Numbered from the stretch's first letter, positions 1 through 7,890 are shown. The stretch: 64,000 nucleotides of DNA from Streptomyces sp. NBC_01231 (GCA_035999765.1 CP108521.1:1984001-2048000); one strand, 5' to 3'. The notes: generated by a model from the sequence alone, not told the origin. A program made the numbers and translations.

Positions 1-669
1 GGTGAAGAACGCCTTGCCGTTCTGGCGCAGGTAGAGGTCGTAGAGGTACATGACGCCGTACATGCCGCTGTCGCCGGCCCGCCCGGTCTTGTCGCGGATC
101 TTCTTCATCGCCGCGTCGAACTCGTCCCAGGTCCAGCCCTGCTTCGGCGTCACGCCGGCTCGGGTGTAGACGGGCTTGTCGATCACCAGGGACATGGAGT
201 TCGAACCGACCGGAACACCGAGGAGTCTGTCGTCGACCACGCCGAACTTGTCCAGGCCGGCCCGGAAGCCGTCCATGGAGAGGTTGCCCGCCTTGACCTG
301 CTCGCTGAGATCGAGCAGCACGTTCTTGGCGTCGTATTTCCGAAGGAATCCAATGGCGTTCTGGAAGACGTCCGGCGGATTGCCACCGGAGGCCTGGGTG
401 TTGAACTTCTTCCAGAAGTCGAGGTAAGGCTGGAAGTCCGTTTTCACCTTGATCTTCGGGTACTTCTTCTCGAAGAGCGCGATGGTCTTGTTGATGCGCT
501 GGGCACGGTCGTCGGCACCCCACCACGCGTAACGGATCGTCACCGTCCCGTCCGCGGACGTCCCGCTGTCTCCCCCGCACCCCGTGGTCGCGGCCAGGCC
601 CAGCGTGGCCGCCGTAGCCCCCGCGGCCTTGAGGATCGTTCGCCTCTCAACACTCCTGCTGGTTCCCAC
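1..669 (-). CDS. ABC sugar transporter substrate-binding lipoprotein, C-terminus cut by window edge
   Basis: Extracytoplasmic solute-binding protein of the CUT1 carbohydrate ABC family. It would capture a sugar outside the membrane and deliver it to permeases lying beyond this window. The visible 223 codons start at a GTG at 669, 8 nt after a GGGGAGGG ribosome site. They encode a positively charged leader (VERRTILKAAG), a hydrophobic stretch and a lipobox-like LAATTGC with the lipidated Cys near residue 31. Mature-protein features include TIRYAWWGADDR, an EKKYPKIKV strand and a GNPPDVF ligand loop, all typical of the family. The gene is incomplete at the left edge, so substrate and full length are unknown. 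A LacI-type operator lies just upstream. Confidence 0.88.
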   Translation of the reverse strand, partial: MGTSRSVERRTILKAAGATAATLGLAATTGCGGDSGTSADGTVTIRYAWWGADDRAQRINKTIALFEKKYPKIKVKTDFQPYLDFWKKFNTQASGGNPPDVFQNAIGFLRKYDAKNVLLDLSEQVKAGNLSMDGFRAGLDKFGVVDDRLLGVPVGSNSMSLVIDKPVYTRAGVTPKQGWTWDEFDAAMKKIRDKTGRAGDSGMYGVMYLYDLYLRQNGKAFFT

Positions 670-714
670 AGTCGGGCCCTCCCCGCAGCGTCGTTGCCGC
701 CTGCATGAATCGTT

Positions 715-734
715 TCAAGTAAGCGCTTGCTGGC
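715..734. promoter_or_regulatory. LacI-family operator upstream of sugar-binding protein gene
   Basis: The palindromic core AAGCGCTT (721-728) sits in a longer imperfect dyad, CAAGTAAGCGCTTGCTGG. It lies about 50 nt upstream of the GTG start at 669. This core is typical of LacI/GalR-type repressors controlling sugar ABC operons. The cognate repressor is not visible here. The site differs from the GGAAACGTT sites of the mannan locus, so a different regulator is inferred. Confidence 0.6.
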
Positions 735-1124
735 ACAAGCTACGGAGGGCCTCGGGGTGCGTCAATGATTCGGACAGGAATTTCTCGCGGACCGGTATGA
801 CGAGTTGACGGCCTGTCGGTCCCGCATCCGGGGCAGAGGGGGACGATGCCGCAGGTGAGGCGCGCGCGATCGACGGACCGAACGTGAACTGACCGTCGGC
901 GTATGGATGTTGATGGGCCGGAACTCGCCCTTGGCCGCGGGAGTCGCCCGAGTGCGGAACTCGGCGAAGTCGCCGGACCGGCTCGTGGGCGCAACTCGGC
1001 CGGGCCACCGGACCGCCTGAGAGCGCACCTCGGCCGACCCACCGTCCGGCCCGGCGCAGGGAGCTCATCCGGGCCACCGGACCGGATCAGGGTTCGGGGC
1101 CCTCGCCCGACGCTCGCGCGGACG
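735..1124. other. Intergenic region without a supported gene
   Basis: Several open frames cross this stretch but none has a ribosome site, a recognisable protein or clean separation from the tRNA. It contains short degenerate GC repeats: the phrase GGGCCACCGGACCG occurs near 1003 and again near 1071, with related fragments between. I see nothing else I can support. Confidence 0.5.
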
Positions 1125-1162
1125 ACGACGGCCCGTCTGCTCTGTCGCAGACGGGCCGTCGT
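1125..1162 (-). terminator. Terminator hairpin of tRNA-Val(CAC)
   Basis: A perfect 16-bp inverted repeat (1125-1140 and 1147-1162) with a 6-nt loop starts 8 nt beyond the 3' end of the minus-strand tRNA. There is no strong U tract, as is common for Streptomyces terminators. Confidence 0.8.
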
Positions 1163-1169
1163 ACCCGGG

Positions 1170-1241
1170 TGGGCGATACTGGGTTCGAACCAGTGACCTC
1201 TTCGGTGTGAACGAAGCGCTCTCCCACTGAGCTAATCGCCC
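1170..1241 (-). tRNA. tRNA-Val (anticodon CAC)
   Basis: The minus strand folds as a cloverleaf: acceptor GGGCGAT pairs with ATCGCCC, and the anticodon stem CTTCG/CGAAG encloses loop TTCACAC, giving anticodon CAC. The T-loop is TTCGAAC and the discriminator is A. CCA is not encoded. It reads GTG valine codons, which are frequent in this GC-rich genome. A strong hairpin follows. Confidence 0.96.
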
Positions 1242-1319
1242 GGGCGCAGGAAGAACATTACCCCATGTCAGGGGGCGCGGGTGACCCGTACGAGCCGGCC
1301 CGCGCACCCCCCTCACGGA

Positions 1320-1772
1320 TCACTGGTCCTTGATCTTCCAGGGCATCTCGAAGCCGAACTTCCACAGGTACACGCCGACCAGGGCGCCGATGATCACCAG
1401 CCCTATCGACGTCAGGATGATGTTGCGCCGGCGCACCGCGGGATCCAGCGCCCGCTGGGCCGCCTCGGTGACTTTGCGCTTGGTCCAGCGAAGCACCAGC
1501 TGGGCCCAGACGAACTCGGTCGCCCAGATCGCCATGCCGCCGAAGATCACCACCCAGCCCGGCCCGGGCAACGGCAGCATGATGATGCCCACGACCACGA
1601 CCGCGAGCCCGATGATGAAGATCCCGACCTGCCAGCTGAGGTGCAGCGCGCGGCGTGCCTTGATGAATTCCGGCGCCTTGGAGCCGAGCCCCTGCTCGCC
1701 CGTCGCCCCGTCCGCCTTCGTCTCGTCCGCCGCCACGGCAACCTCGCCCGGCTCGTCACTCCCCGTATTCAT
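1320..1772 (-). CDS. PGPGW-motif (TIGR02611-type) integral membrane protein
   Basis: A protein of 150 residues. A charged N-terminal tail is followed by a helix (VGIFIIGLAVVVVGIIMLPL), the diagnostic PGPGW motif, then FGGMAIWATEFVWAQ, and a last membrane segment near the C-terminus (IILTSIGLVIIGALVGVY). This matches the actinobacterial TIGR02611 family of small membrane proteins, whose biochemical role is unknown. I chose the ATG at 1772 because a TAGGGT box lies 8 nt upstream (1781-1786), a near-leaderless arrangement. The longer frame has no better start. It is divergent from ssgB and shares its intergenic region. No catalytic motif is seen. Confidence 0.85.
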   Translation of the reverse strand: MNTGSDEPGEVAVAADETKADGATGEQGLGSKAPEFIKARRALHLSWQVGIFIIGLAVVVVGIIMLPLPGPGWVVIFGGMAIWATEFVWAQLVLRWTKRKVTEAAQRALDPAVRRRNIILTSIGLVIIGALVGVYLWKFGFEMPWKIKDQ

Positions 1773-1780
1773 ACGGCCAA

Positions 1781-1786
1781 ACCCTA
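1781..1786 (-). promoter_or_regulatory. -10 box for the PGPGW membrane protein (leaderless-type)
   Basis: TAGGGT on the minus strand ends 8 nt before the ATG at 1772, so transcription would begin at or next to the start codon. A convincing -35 at the usual distance is not seen. Confidence 0.4.
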
Positions 1787-1878
1787 CCGGACAGAAACCC
1801 GTCACCGGAATGGGCGTACCGTGCGAACACTCTCTCGGCCGGAAGAGTTACGTAAAGGCACGCAAAACACTCAGAGGG

Positions 1879-1902
1879 GTTTACAACGGCACCGTAGGTG
1901 GC
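1879..1902 (+). promoter_or_regulatory. Possible sigma-H/B-type promoter of ssgB
   Basis: GTTT (1879-1882), 14 nt, then GGTGGC (1897-1902). This resembles the GTTT-N14/15-GGGTAT pattern of stress sigma factors, and ssgB of S. coelicolor is known to be sigma-H dependent. The -10 match is imperfect, so this is a suggestion only. Confidence 0.35.
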
Positions 1903-1963
1903 ATGTCGATTTCGCCGACGTGCGAATCCCCGAGCGCACACTGAGCGAAAGGCCCTGGCGCTT

Positions 1964-2377
1964 ATGAACACCACGGTCAGCTGCGAGCTGCACCTGCGCC
2001 TCGTTGTGTCGAGCGAGTCCTCCCTGCCTGTCCCCGCAGGCCTGCGGTACGACACGGCCGACCCCTACGCCGTGCACGCCACCTTCCACACCGGAGCCGA
2101 GGAAACCGTCGAGTGGGTGTTCGCCCGCGATCTTCTCGCGGAGGGCCTCCACCGGCCCACCGGAACCGGCGACGTCCGCGTCTGGCCGTCGCGCAGTCAT
2201 GGCCAGGGCGTCGTCTGCATCGCCCTGAGCTCTCCGGAGGGCGAAGCCCTGCTGGAGGCCCCTGCGCGGGCCCTGGAGTCCTTCCTGAAGCGCACTGACG
2301 CCGCCGTGCCGCCCGGCACGGAACACCGGCACTTCGATCTCGACCAGGAGCTCTCGCACATCCTTGCGGAAAGCTAG
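1964..2377 (+). CDS. ssgB: Sporulation-specific cell division protein SsgB
   Basis: A 137-residue SsgA-like protein. SsgB marks sporulation septum sites in aerial hyphae and, with SsgA, recruits FtsZ. The sequence opens MNTTVSCELHLRLV and continues GLRYDTADPYAVHATF, VEWVFARDLLAEGL and GTGDVRVWPSR, closing with ELSHILAES. As I recall the S. coelicolor protein, it is nearly identical, consistent with the extreme conservation of SsgB. The ATG at 1964 gives the family-standard N-terminus; upstream in-frame codons are unlike the family. Two strong hairpins follow the gene, suggesting a monocistronic unit. Confidence 0.97.
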   Translation: MNTTVSCELHLRLVVSSESSLPVPAGLRYDTADPYAVHATFHTGAEETVEWVFARDLLAEGLHRPTGTGDVRVWPSRSHGQGVVCIALSSPEGEALLEAPARALESFLKRTDAAVPPGTEHRHFDLDQELSHILAES

Positions 2378-2453
2378 CGGCAAGGCCGCACAGAGCCGCC
2401 CGGCGCCGTCCACTCGGGGAGACGGCTCGGGCCCAAAACAACCGCATAGGGCA

Positions 2454-2541
2454 CACACCGGCGTCGTCACCGCGGATCCTCGCGGGGTGGCGCCGGTGTG
2501 CGTGCGCCCCGATCCCCTGGCGCCTGGGCCCCAGGGGATCG
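2454..2541 (+). terminator. Double hairpin downstream of ssgB
   Basis: Two inverted repeats follow in series. The first pairs CACACCGGCG (2454-2463) with its complement at 2491-2500. The second pairs CGATCCCCTGG (2510-2520) with CCAGGGGATCG (2531-2541) across a 10-nt loop. Both are perfect and are likely transcription terminators. Confidence 0.65.
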
Positions 2542-2554
2542 GTAGCACTCCGTA

Positions 2555-2650
2555 AGCGCCGGGCACCGCGTCGGCACCGACAGTCCGTCGGCAGCGGGCA
2601 CTCCGTCGGCATCGGCAGCCCGTCGGCGCCGGCGATCGGTCGGCGCCGCA
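2555..2650. repeat. Degenerate tandem GTCGGCA/CCGTCGGC repeats
   Basis: About six imperfect copies of a 14-18-nt unit containing the phrase CCGTCGGCA run head to tail between the ssgB terminator and the next gene. They do not code for anything I can support. Confidence 0.5.
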
Positions 2651-2738
2651 AAGGGAAGATGGTCACTCTCCGTGTGAGCCGTTACTATCGGCCAGCATCG
2701 GCGGGCGTGCGCCCGACCTCCAGGCCAGGGAGCGAAAC

Positions 2739-3299
2739 GTGCTGATCACCCACGACACCCGGTGCGCCCTCGACGCCGTGGTGGATCTGGTCAACACCGC
2801 GCCGGAGGACGACACGACACCGGACGGTCTGCGGGATGTCGCCGCCCTGGCGGAATTCGTGGGGAACCACGAGATCAGTGATGTCGGGGTGCTCTCCGAG
2901 TTCGATCTCTCCGCGGTGCGCAGGATCCGCGGCCGGTTCGCGTCGGTCTTCGCCGCTCCGGACGCCCGGGCCGCCGCCGGCCTGATCAATGAGCTGGTCG
3001 CCGGGGCGGGCACCACCCCCCGTCTCACGGACCACGACGGCTACGACTGGCATGTGCACTACTTCGCGCCCGGCGCCTCCGTCGCCGACCACCTGGCGGC
3101 GGACTGCGGGATGGCACTGGCGTTCTTCGTGGTGGCCGGCGAGCAGGAACGGCTGCGTCGCTGCGAGGCACCCGACTGCAGGCGCGCCTTCGTGGACCTC
3201 TCCCGGAACCGCTCGCGGCGCTACTGCGACAGCCGGACCTGCGGAAACCGGCTGCACGTGGCCGCATACCGGGCGCGCCGCAAGGAAGCGGCGGGCTGA
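2739..3299 (+). CDS. CGNR zinc finger (ABATE domain) protein, probable stress regulator
   Basis: A 186-residue cytoplasmic protein. Its first ~130 residues form an ABATE-type ligand-binding domain (LVNTAPEDDTTPDGLRD, YDWHVHYF). The C-terminal ~45 residues form the CGNR zinc finger: CEAPDC, then a CDSRTCGNR motif, then VAAYRARRK. The finger binds zinc through four Cys and is thought to bind DNA, so the protein is likely a small-molecule-responsive regulator. Its ligand and targets are unknown. The GTG at 2739 has CAGGGAG upstream. A perfect hairpin follows the stop. Confidence 0.88.
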   Translation: MLITHDTRCALDAVVDLVNTAPEDDTTPDGLRDVAALAEFVGNHEISDVGVLSEFDLSAVRRIRGRFASVFAAPDARAAAGLINELVAGAGTTPRLTDHDGYDWHVHYFAPGASVADHLAADCGMALAFFVVAGEQERLRRCEAPDCRRAFVDLSRNRSRRYCDSRTCGNRLHVAAYRARRKEAAG

Positions 3300-3343
3300 C
3301 CCCCTGCGGGGCACGACGACACGAGACGACACGACGGTGTCGA

Positions 3344-3376
3344 CGCGGTTCCCGACGGGTGACGCCGGGAACCGCG
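3344..3376. terminator. Bidirectional terminator between CGNR gene and 50-aa membrane gene
   Basis: A perfect 11-bp stem (CGCGGTTCCCG 3344-3354 with CGGGAACCGCG 3366-3376) lies between two convergent genes ending at 3299 and 3385. It could serve both strands. Confidence 0.7.
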
Positions 3377-3384
3377 GGTACGGC

Positions 3385-3537
3385 TCAGAGCAGCAGCAGG
3401 TCGTGCAGCGCAGCCATGAGCAGCAGACACCCGATCACCGCAAGAAAGATCATCAGCGGTGGCTGGGAAAGGGCGAAGAGGCATCCGCGCGGCTCGTCCT
3501 GCGGCGGCGCGGCATCGCTCTGTGTCGTGTCCAGCAT
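3385..3537 (-). CDS. Small single-pass membrane protein, 50 residues
   Basis: A short gene starting at ATG 3537 and stopping at 3385. It encodes a soluble acidic/Pro N-terminus (MLDTTQSDAAPPQDEPRG), then a hydrophobic segment (PPLMIFLAVIGCLLLMAAL) and a short tail HDLLLL. The predicted topology is one transmembrane helix with a small hydrophilic face. Coding quality is good: the hydrophobic helix is continuous and the start and stop are cleanly placed behind a terminator. I do not recognise the function. No strong Shine-Dalgarno is visible, so the start is less certain than the frame. Confidence 0.65.
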   Translation of the reverse strand: MLDTTQSDAAPPQDEPRGCLFALSQPPLMIFLAVIGCLLLMAALHDLLLL

Positions 3538-3713
3538 CTCGCGGCGACTATGACGCAGCCGACAGGCACAGCGCGATCAACACGCCCGTAATGAGCGGGA
3601 GTTCGCCGTATTCCGTGATGTCCGGTTCGGGTCGTGATCACTTCCGGACGGGCGCGACCTCTCTGTGACGTTTCAGCGCGCGTGCGCGCGTCATATGCCG
3701 CCGGGCACGGAGT

Positions 3714-4163
3714 TCATATGCCGTGCTTCTTCAGGATGGCCTCGATGTCGCTGAAATCCTCCGACGCCGACTCCCTGCGCGGCTGGTTCGCGGGCCGGGC
3801 CGCCGGACGGGTGGCCTGACCCAGGGAGGGCGCCGAGGCCGTCGGGGCCACCGGCTCGCGCCCGGCCGCCTCCTTGGCCGCCGTCCTGCGCTCCTTGCGG
3901 GTGCCGCCCCGGCGGCCCTCCACCGCGCGCGTGGTCGCGAACAGCAGCCACGACACACCGAGCACGCCGAAGCCCGCCCAGGCCGTCGGACTGAACGCGG
4001 TGTCCGCCAGCCACTCGACGACACCGGTCATCACCAGACCGATGGGAACCAGGGAGTACGCCGCGATGCGGGTGGCCGCGAGAAAACGCTTGCGGTACGC
4101 CGTGACGGCCGCGATGCCCAGGCCGGCCGCGGAGACGGCGGAACAGACGGTCTCGGCAATCAT
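3714..4163 (-). CDS. Conserved membrane protein with C-terminal ILKKHGI tail
   Basis: A protein of 149 residues. Starting at ATG 4163 behind GGAGG it has hydrophobic segments (VCSAVSAAGLGIAAVTAY; RIAAYSLVPIGLVMTGVVEW; AWAGFGVLGVSWLLFATT). These are followed by a basic, Arg/Lys-rich cytoplasmic linker (EGRRGGTRKERR) and a Pro/Ala region. The protein ends in a short conserved-looking motif, FSDIEAILKKHGI. Three membrane helices plus a disordered tail are predicted. No enzymatic motif is seen. The terminal motif may be a docking peptide, which is inference. The upstream in-frame extension lacks a ribosome site. Confidence 0.75.
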   Translation of the reverse strand: MIAETVCSAVSAAGLGIAAVTAYRKRFLAATRIAAYSLVPIGLVMTGVVEWLADTAFSPTAWAGFGVLGVSWLLFATTRAVEGRRGGTRKERRTAAKEAAGREPVAPTASAPSLGQATRPAARPANQPRRESASEDFSDIEAILKKHGI

Positions 4164-4426
4164 CCGGTCCTCCAAGCAGGCTTCGGTCGGGCAGGGCCCG
4201 CATTCGTCCCTTCCATCCTGCACCCGCCGCACCCCGCCCGGCCATGCTCCGGCCGGACATCAGGGACATCTCCGGGATCAGCTCCTCCGCAGGTGTCGGT
4301 CGGAGCCGTTCGACCACGGGTGGCGAACCGGGGCGCAACGACCCCGGCGGTGGGCCGAGTCCGCACGACCCGGGTGACACCGAGGTCCGATTGGGTCGCC
4401 GGGAGCCGGGCTGGGAGACTGTGGCC

Positions 4427-4948
4427 ATGAGCGACTCGTCCCCCGCCGGCTTCGCCGCCCCCGTTCTCGACGTCTGGTGCGACCTCCAGTGCCCGGACTG
4501 CCGCAGCGCCCTGGAGGACCTCCAGGCCCTGCGCGCCCGCTACGGCGACCGGCTGGAGCTGCGGCTGCGGCACTTCCCGCTGGAGAAGAACAAGCACGCC
4601 TTCGCCGCCGCCCAGGCCGCCGAGGAGGCCGCCGAGCAGGGGCAGGGCCGGCCGTACGTCGAAGCGTTGCTCGGCCGGGTCGAGGAACTGAACCGTCAGG
4701 GCGAACCCTTCCTGGTCGAGGTCGCACGCGGACTCGGCCTGGACGCAGAGGAGTTCGACACCGCGCTGATCGACGGACGGCACATCCTGATCGTGGACGC
4801 CGACCAGGCCGAGGGCAAGGCGATCGGCGTCACCGGCACTCCCACCTATGTCATCGGCGGCGAGCGCCTCGACGGCGGCAAGAGTCAGGAAGGGCTGCGC
4901 GAGCGCATCGAGGAGATCGCGGACCGGCTGCTTGCCGAGGGCGCCTGA
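4427..4948 (+). CDS. DsbA-family thioredoxin-fold protein (CPDC active site)
   Basis: A 173-residue thioredoxin-fold protein of the DsbA/FrnE type. It begins at the ATG 4427. The first strand (VLDVWCDLQ) leads directly into the CPDC redox motif at about residues 22-25. An inserted helical domain follows (NKHAFAAAQAAEEA to FDTALIDG). The cis-Pro loop appears as GVTGTPTYVIGG. No signal peptide is seen, so a cytoplasmic thiol oxidoreductase is likely. Substrates are unknown. It converges on the acetyltransferase gene, the two stop codons being 3 nt apart. Confidence 0.85.
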   Translation: MSDSSPAGFAAPVLDVWCDLQCPDCRSALEDLQALRARYGDRLELRLRHFPLEKNKHAFAAAQAAEEAAEQGQGRPYVEALLGRVEELNRQGEPFLVEVARGLGLDAEEFDTALIDGRHILIVDADQAEGKAIGVTGTPTYVIGGERLDGGKSQEGLRERIEEIADRLLAEGA

Positions 4949-4951
4949 GCC

Positions 4952-5776
4952 TCAGAGGAGGTCTTTGCTCAGGCGGTAGGTGAGCGTCTCGTAGCCGAGT
5001 GACTCGTAGAGCCGCTCGGCCGGGGTGTTGCCCGCGAAGACGTTCAGATGGATGCCGGTCCATCCGGCAGCGGCGGACTGCGCCTCGGCCAGCAGCATCA
5101 GGGTCCGGCCGTGGCCCCGGCCCCGGTGCTCCACGTCGGTCTCGATGTCGTAGACGAAGGCCCGGTCCTCACGGGGGCCCACCCACAGCGTGCCGACCCG
5201 GGCCCCCTCGTGCTCCAGGACGGTCAGGATCATGCCTTCGGTGACCGCACCGTCGGGCAGGAGCGTGGCGTAGTCCTTGTGTGCCTTGGCCCACGCCTGG
5301 GCCTCGGGCACGCCGCTGGAGATCCAGCTCTCGGCGTAGGCCGCCTTCTGGTGCTCCTGCCAGGCGTCGAACTCCTCCGGGACCAGGGCCCTGCCCCGGC
5401 TCCCGGCGGGCAGTTGCGGCGGAGGGGCGCCGAGTGCCTTCCCCATCTCCCGGTTGCGTACGACGTATCCGAGGGCGGTCGCCGCCCTCAGCGCCGCCTC
5501 GGCCTCGGCAGGCACCGCCGCCTCGACCCGCTTGCAGCCCCAGCCGCGCGCCACCTCCTCCGCCGCGAGCGCCGCCACGGTTCCCCGTCCGCGCCGACGG
5601 TCCGGCTCCTCGATGTGCAGGTCCAGGATCCGGGCCACCGCATCTCCGAAGGAGGAGGACGTGGAGAGGTGTATTTCGCCGACCGGACGGCTGTTCACAC
5701 ACACCTGGAAGCGGCGTGAACGCGTCCCGTCGGGCTCGTACTGAAGCGGCTCGATCGGCCGCAGGGTCGTGGTCAT
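4952..5776 (-). CDS. Tandem-domain GNAT acetyltransferase
   Basis: A protein of 274 residues with two GNAT-like halves. The N-terminal half has EPDRRRGRGTVAALAAEE, an acetyl-CoA pyrophosphate loop of the R-x-x-G-x-G type. The C-terminal half has DVEHRGRGHGRTLMLLAE and ends NTPAERLYESLGY, the usual GNAT C-terminal signature. It should transfer an acetyl group from acetyl-CoA to an amine; the substrate is unknown. I chose ATG 5776 because a promoter (CTGACT-N17-TAGAAC) places the transcription start about 7 nt after the -10, at the ATG itself, with no Shine-Dalgarno. This is a leaderless message. Confidence 0.87.
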   Translation of the reverse strand: MTTTLRPIEPLQYEPDGTRSRRFQVCVNSRPVGEIHLSTSSSFGDAVARILDLHIEEPDRRRGRGTVAALAAEEVARGWGCKRVEAAVPAEAEAALRAATALGYVVRNREMGKALGAPPPQLPAGSRGRALVPEEFDAWQEHQKAAYAESWISSGVPEAQAWAKAHKDYATLLPDGAVTEGMILTVLEHEGARVGTLWVGPREDRAFVYDIETDVEHRGRGHGRTLMLLAEAQSAAAGWTGIHLNVFAGNTPAERLYESLGYETLTYRLSKDLL

Positions 5777-5783
5777 CAGGGGA

Positions 5784-5812
5784 GTTCTACCCGCCACGAA
5801 CACCCGAGTCAG
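5784..5812 (-). promoter_or_regulatory. Leaderless promoter of the tandem GNAT gene
   Basis: On the minus strand, CTGACT (5812-5807), a 17-nt spacer and TAGAAC (5789-5784) are followed by 7 nt and the ATG at 5776. This is close to the housekeeping sigma consensus. Confidence 0.6.
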
Positions 5813-5846
5813 CTTATTTTCCCAGGCTCCTGGCCGCGCCCGGTCC

Positions 5847-6668
5847 TTACGGATCCTGGTCGTGCCCGGCCCGCTCGTCGAAGATCCGCATGGCCTTGGC
5901 GGTCACCGGGCCCGGCGCGCCCGGCAGTTCGCGCCCGTCCACACGGTGCACGGCCTGCACGTCCCGCAGTGTGGAGGTCAGAAAGACCTCGTCCGCCCTG
6001 TCCAGGACGTCCAGCGGCAGGTCCCTCTCCTTGGCTCCCGTCCAGTCGACCGCCAGGGCTCGGGTGATGCCCGCGAGACAGCCGGAGGCGAGCGGCGGGG
6101 TGTGGATCTCACCGTCGAGGACGACGAACACGTTCGACCCGGTGCCCTCGCATAGCTGTCCGACGGTGTTGCCGAAGAGCGCCTCGGAGGCACCGTTCTC
6201 GCGAGCCCGGGCCAGGGCGACGACGTTCTCCGCGTACGACGTCGTCTTGAGCCCGGCGAGCGCGCCGCGTTCGTTGCGGGTCCAGGGGACGGTGATCACG
6301 GCCGTCGAGTCGGGGCGGCGGGCGGACTCCCCGAGGGCGACCAGGAGGGTCGGGCCGTACTCGCCGCGATCGGAGCCCAGAGGGCCGCGGCCGCCGGTGT
6401 ACGTGATGCGCAGCCGGCCGAGCGGTACCGGGTTGGCCTCCAGGACGGCGGCACAGGCGCGGCGGACCTCGTCGAGGTCGGGATCCGGAAGGCCGAGGCC
6501 GCGTGCGGAGCGGGTCAGCCGGTCGAGGTGGCGGGTGAGTGCGAACGGCTTCCCGTCGAGCGTCTTCACGGTCTCGAAGATGCCGTCGCCCACGGTCAGT
6601 CCGTGGTCGAGTGCGGAGACACGGGCGGACTCGATGTCCTGCAGTGCTCCGTCGAGCCAGATCTTCAC
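5847..6668 (-). CDS. pabC: Aminodeoxychorismate lyase, class IV aminotransferase
   Basis: A 273-residue fold-type IV PLP enzyme. In the folate route it releases pyruvate from 4-amino-4-deoxychorismate to give p-aminobenzoate. The sequence opens MKIWLDGALQ and has the family phrases ALDHGLTVGDGIFETVKT and HLDRLTRSARGLGLP. The PLP lysine is expected in the LAGLKTTSYAENV stretch, and the substrate-side phrase is EGTGSNVFVVLDGEI. GTG 6668 is preceded by GGAGAGGG. Its first bases overlap the stop of pabB (GTGA), so the two are translationally coupled. A branched-chain or D-amino-acid transaminase is a less likely alternative given this partner. Confidence 0.87.
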   Translation of the reverse strand: MKIWLDGALQDIESARVSALDHGLTVGDGIFETVKTLDGKPFALTRHLDRLTRSARGLGLPDPDLDEVRRACAAVLEANPVPLGRLRITYTGGRGPLGSDRGEYGPTLLVALGESARRPDSTAVITVPWTRNERGALAGLKTTSYAENVVALARARENGASEALFGNTVGQLCEGTGSNVFVVLDGEIHTPPLASGCLAGITRALAVDWTGAKERDLPLDVLDRADEVFLTSTLRDVQAVHRVDGRELPGAPGPVTAKAMRIFDERAGHDQDP

Positions 6669-7711
6669 GTCGTCCGTCCCTCTCCACTGGCCTCGTACTC
6701 TCCCGACGCTACCGCGAGAAGTCGGGAGGCCTTGAGTTCGGTCTCCCGCCATTCCGCCTCGGGGTCGGATCCCCAGGTGATGCCGGCGCCGGTGCCGAAG
6801 CGCAGCACTCCGTCCGAGCGGTCGATCCAGAAGGTGCGGATACCGACGGCCAGCTCACCGGTACCCCGGTCGGCGTCGACCCAGCCGATCCCTCCGCAGT
6901 AGGGGCCGCGAGTCGTGGTCTCCAGTGTCTCAATGATCCGCAGCGCGCTCGACTTGGGCGCCCCGGTGACCGAGCCGGGCGGGAAGGACGCCGCCAACAG
7001 GCCGGGCCAGCCGACGTCGGCACGCAGCTCGCCGCGCACCGTCGACACCAGGTGGACCAGCCCGGGGTGCTTCTCCACGACACACAGGTCGGGCACGCTC
7101 ACACTGCCGGTGGCGCACACCCGGCCCAGGTCGTTGCGGACCAGGTCGACGATCATCACGTTCTCGGCGTAGTCCTTGTCCAACAGGTCCGCCTCGGTAC
7201 GCCCGGTGCCCTTGATCGGCCCGGAGAGCACAGCACGGCCGTCGCGGCGCAGGAAGAGTTCCGGGGAGGCGGTGGCGATCTCGACCCCGTGACGGGGCAG
7301 CCGGATCGTTCCTGCATACGGCGCCGGGTTGCCGCGCGCCAGCAGGGCGGCGAGGGCGTCCACGTCGGCGTCCGGGGCGACAGGGGCGGACAGGACACGG
7401 CAGAGGTTGGCCTGGTAGACCTCACCGGCGGCGATGTGCTCCCGGATGCGCGCGACCCCGGCCGTGTAGGCGACACGGCCGAGAGAGGTGGCCCACTGCT
7501 CGGCGGCCGGCCCACGCCAGGCTCCCGGCACCGGGGCGGGAACCGGCTGGTGGTGTACGTCCCGGAAGCGGGCGCAGCTGAGGCGGCCCTCGAAGTCCGC
7601 GGCCACGGCCCAGAAACCGGAGGAGTCCAGGGCCGCGGGATCGCTGGTGACGTCGAGGAGCCCGGAGGCGACACGGTCGCCGAAACGGGCGAGAGGAGGC
7701 AGGTCCAGCAC
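6665..7711 (-). CDS. pabB: Aminodeoxychorismate synthase component I (chorismate-binding enzyme)
   Basis: A 348-residue chorismate-binding enzyme that aminates chorismate to aminodeoxychorismate, feeding PabC. The C-terminal catalytic signature is plain: AGEVYQANLCR, ATASPELFLRR, GPIKGTGRT, AENVMIVDLVRNDLGRV, HLVSTVRGEL, SVTGAPKSSALRIIE and GPYCGGIGW. It is shorter than anthranilate synthase I, as expected for this actinobacterial PabB type. The frame runs open through the neighbouring tRNA genes, so the long start is excluded. The GTG at 7711 gives the family-like LDLPPLARFGDR opening but has only a weak ribosome site. It overlaps pabC by 4 nt. Confidence 0.86.
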   Translation of the reverse strand: MLDLPPLARFGDRVASGLLDVTSDPAALDSSGFWAVAADFEGRLSCARFRDVHHQPVPAPVPGAWRGPAAEQWATSLGRVAYTAGVARIREHIAAGEVYQANLCRVLSAPVAPDADVDALAALLARGNPAPYAGTIRLPRHGVEIATASPELFLRRDGRAVLSGPIKGTGRTEADLLDKDYAENVMIVDLVRNDLGRVCATGSVSVPDLCVVEKHPGLVHLVSTVRGELRADVGWPGLLAASFPPGSVTGAPKSSALRIIETLETTTRGPYCGGIGWVDADRGTGELAVGIRTFWIDRSDGVLRFGTGAGITWGSDPEAEWRETELKASRLLAVASGEYEASGEGRTT

Positions 7712-7820
7712 GCCGCCGAGTCTATGGCGGGAGTCCTGGGGGTGACCTGGTCGTGTCCCGTCGGGCGCCCCGTGCACCGCTGTGAGCAGGTGCAGCGCAG
7801 CACGCTGCGCAAACGCGTTT

Positions 7821-7848
7821 TTGTACTGGCCCGGGTATCCGCTAGAGT
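7821..7848 (+). promoter_or_regulatory. Promoter of the Gly-Cys-Val3 tRNA cluster
   Basis: TTGTAC (7821-7826), a 16-nt spacer and TAGAGT (7843-7848) lie about 43 nt before the first tRNA. This is a near-consensus housekeeping promoter. Confidence 0.65.
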
Positions 7849-7890
7849 TCAACACGTCGCTCGGGACGCGCAAGCGAACTGAATCGACAG

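Noticed and set aside
903..1196. 97-codon plus-strand frame
   Set aside because: It runs into the minus-strand tRNA-Val, lacks a ribosome site and consists of Gly/Arg/Pro-rich shadow sequence.
3453..3641. 62-codon minus-strand frame overlapping the 50-residue membrane gene
   Set aside because: The product is Arg-rich without hydrophobic segments. The alternative frame gives a clean membrane helix.
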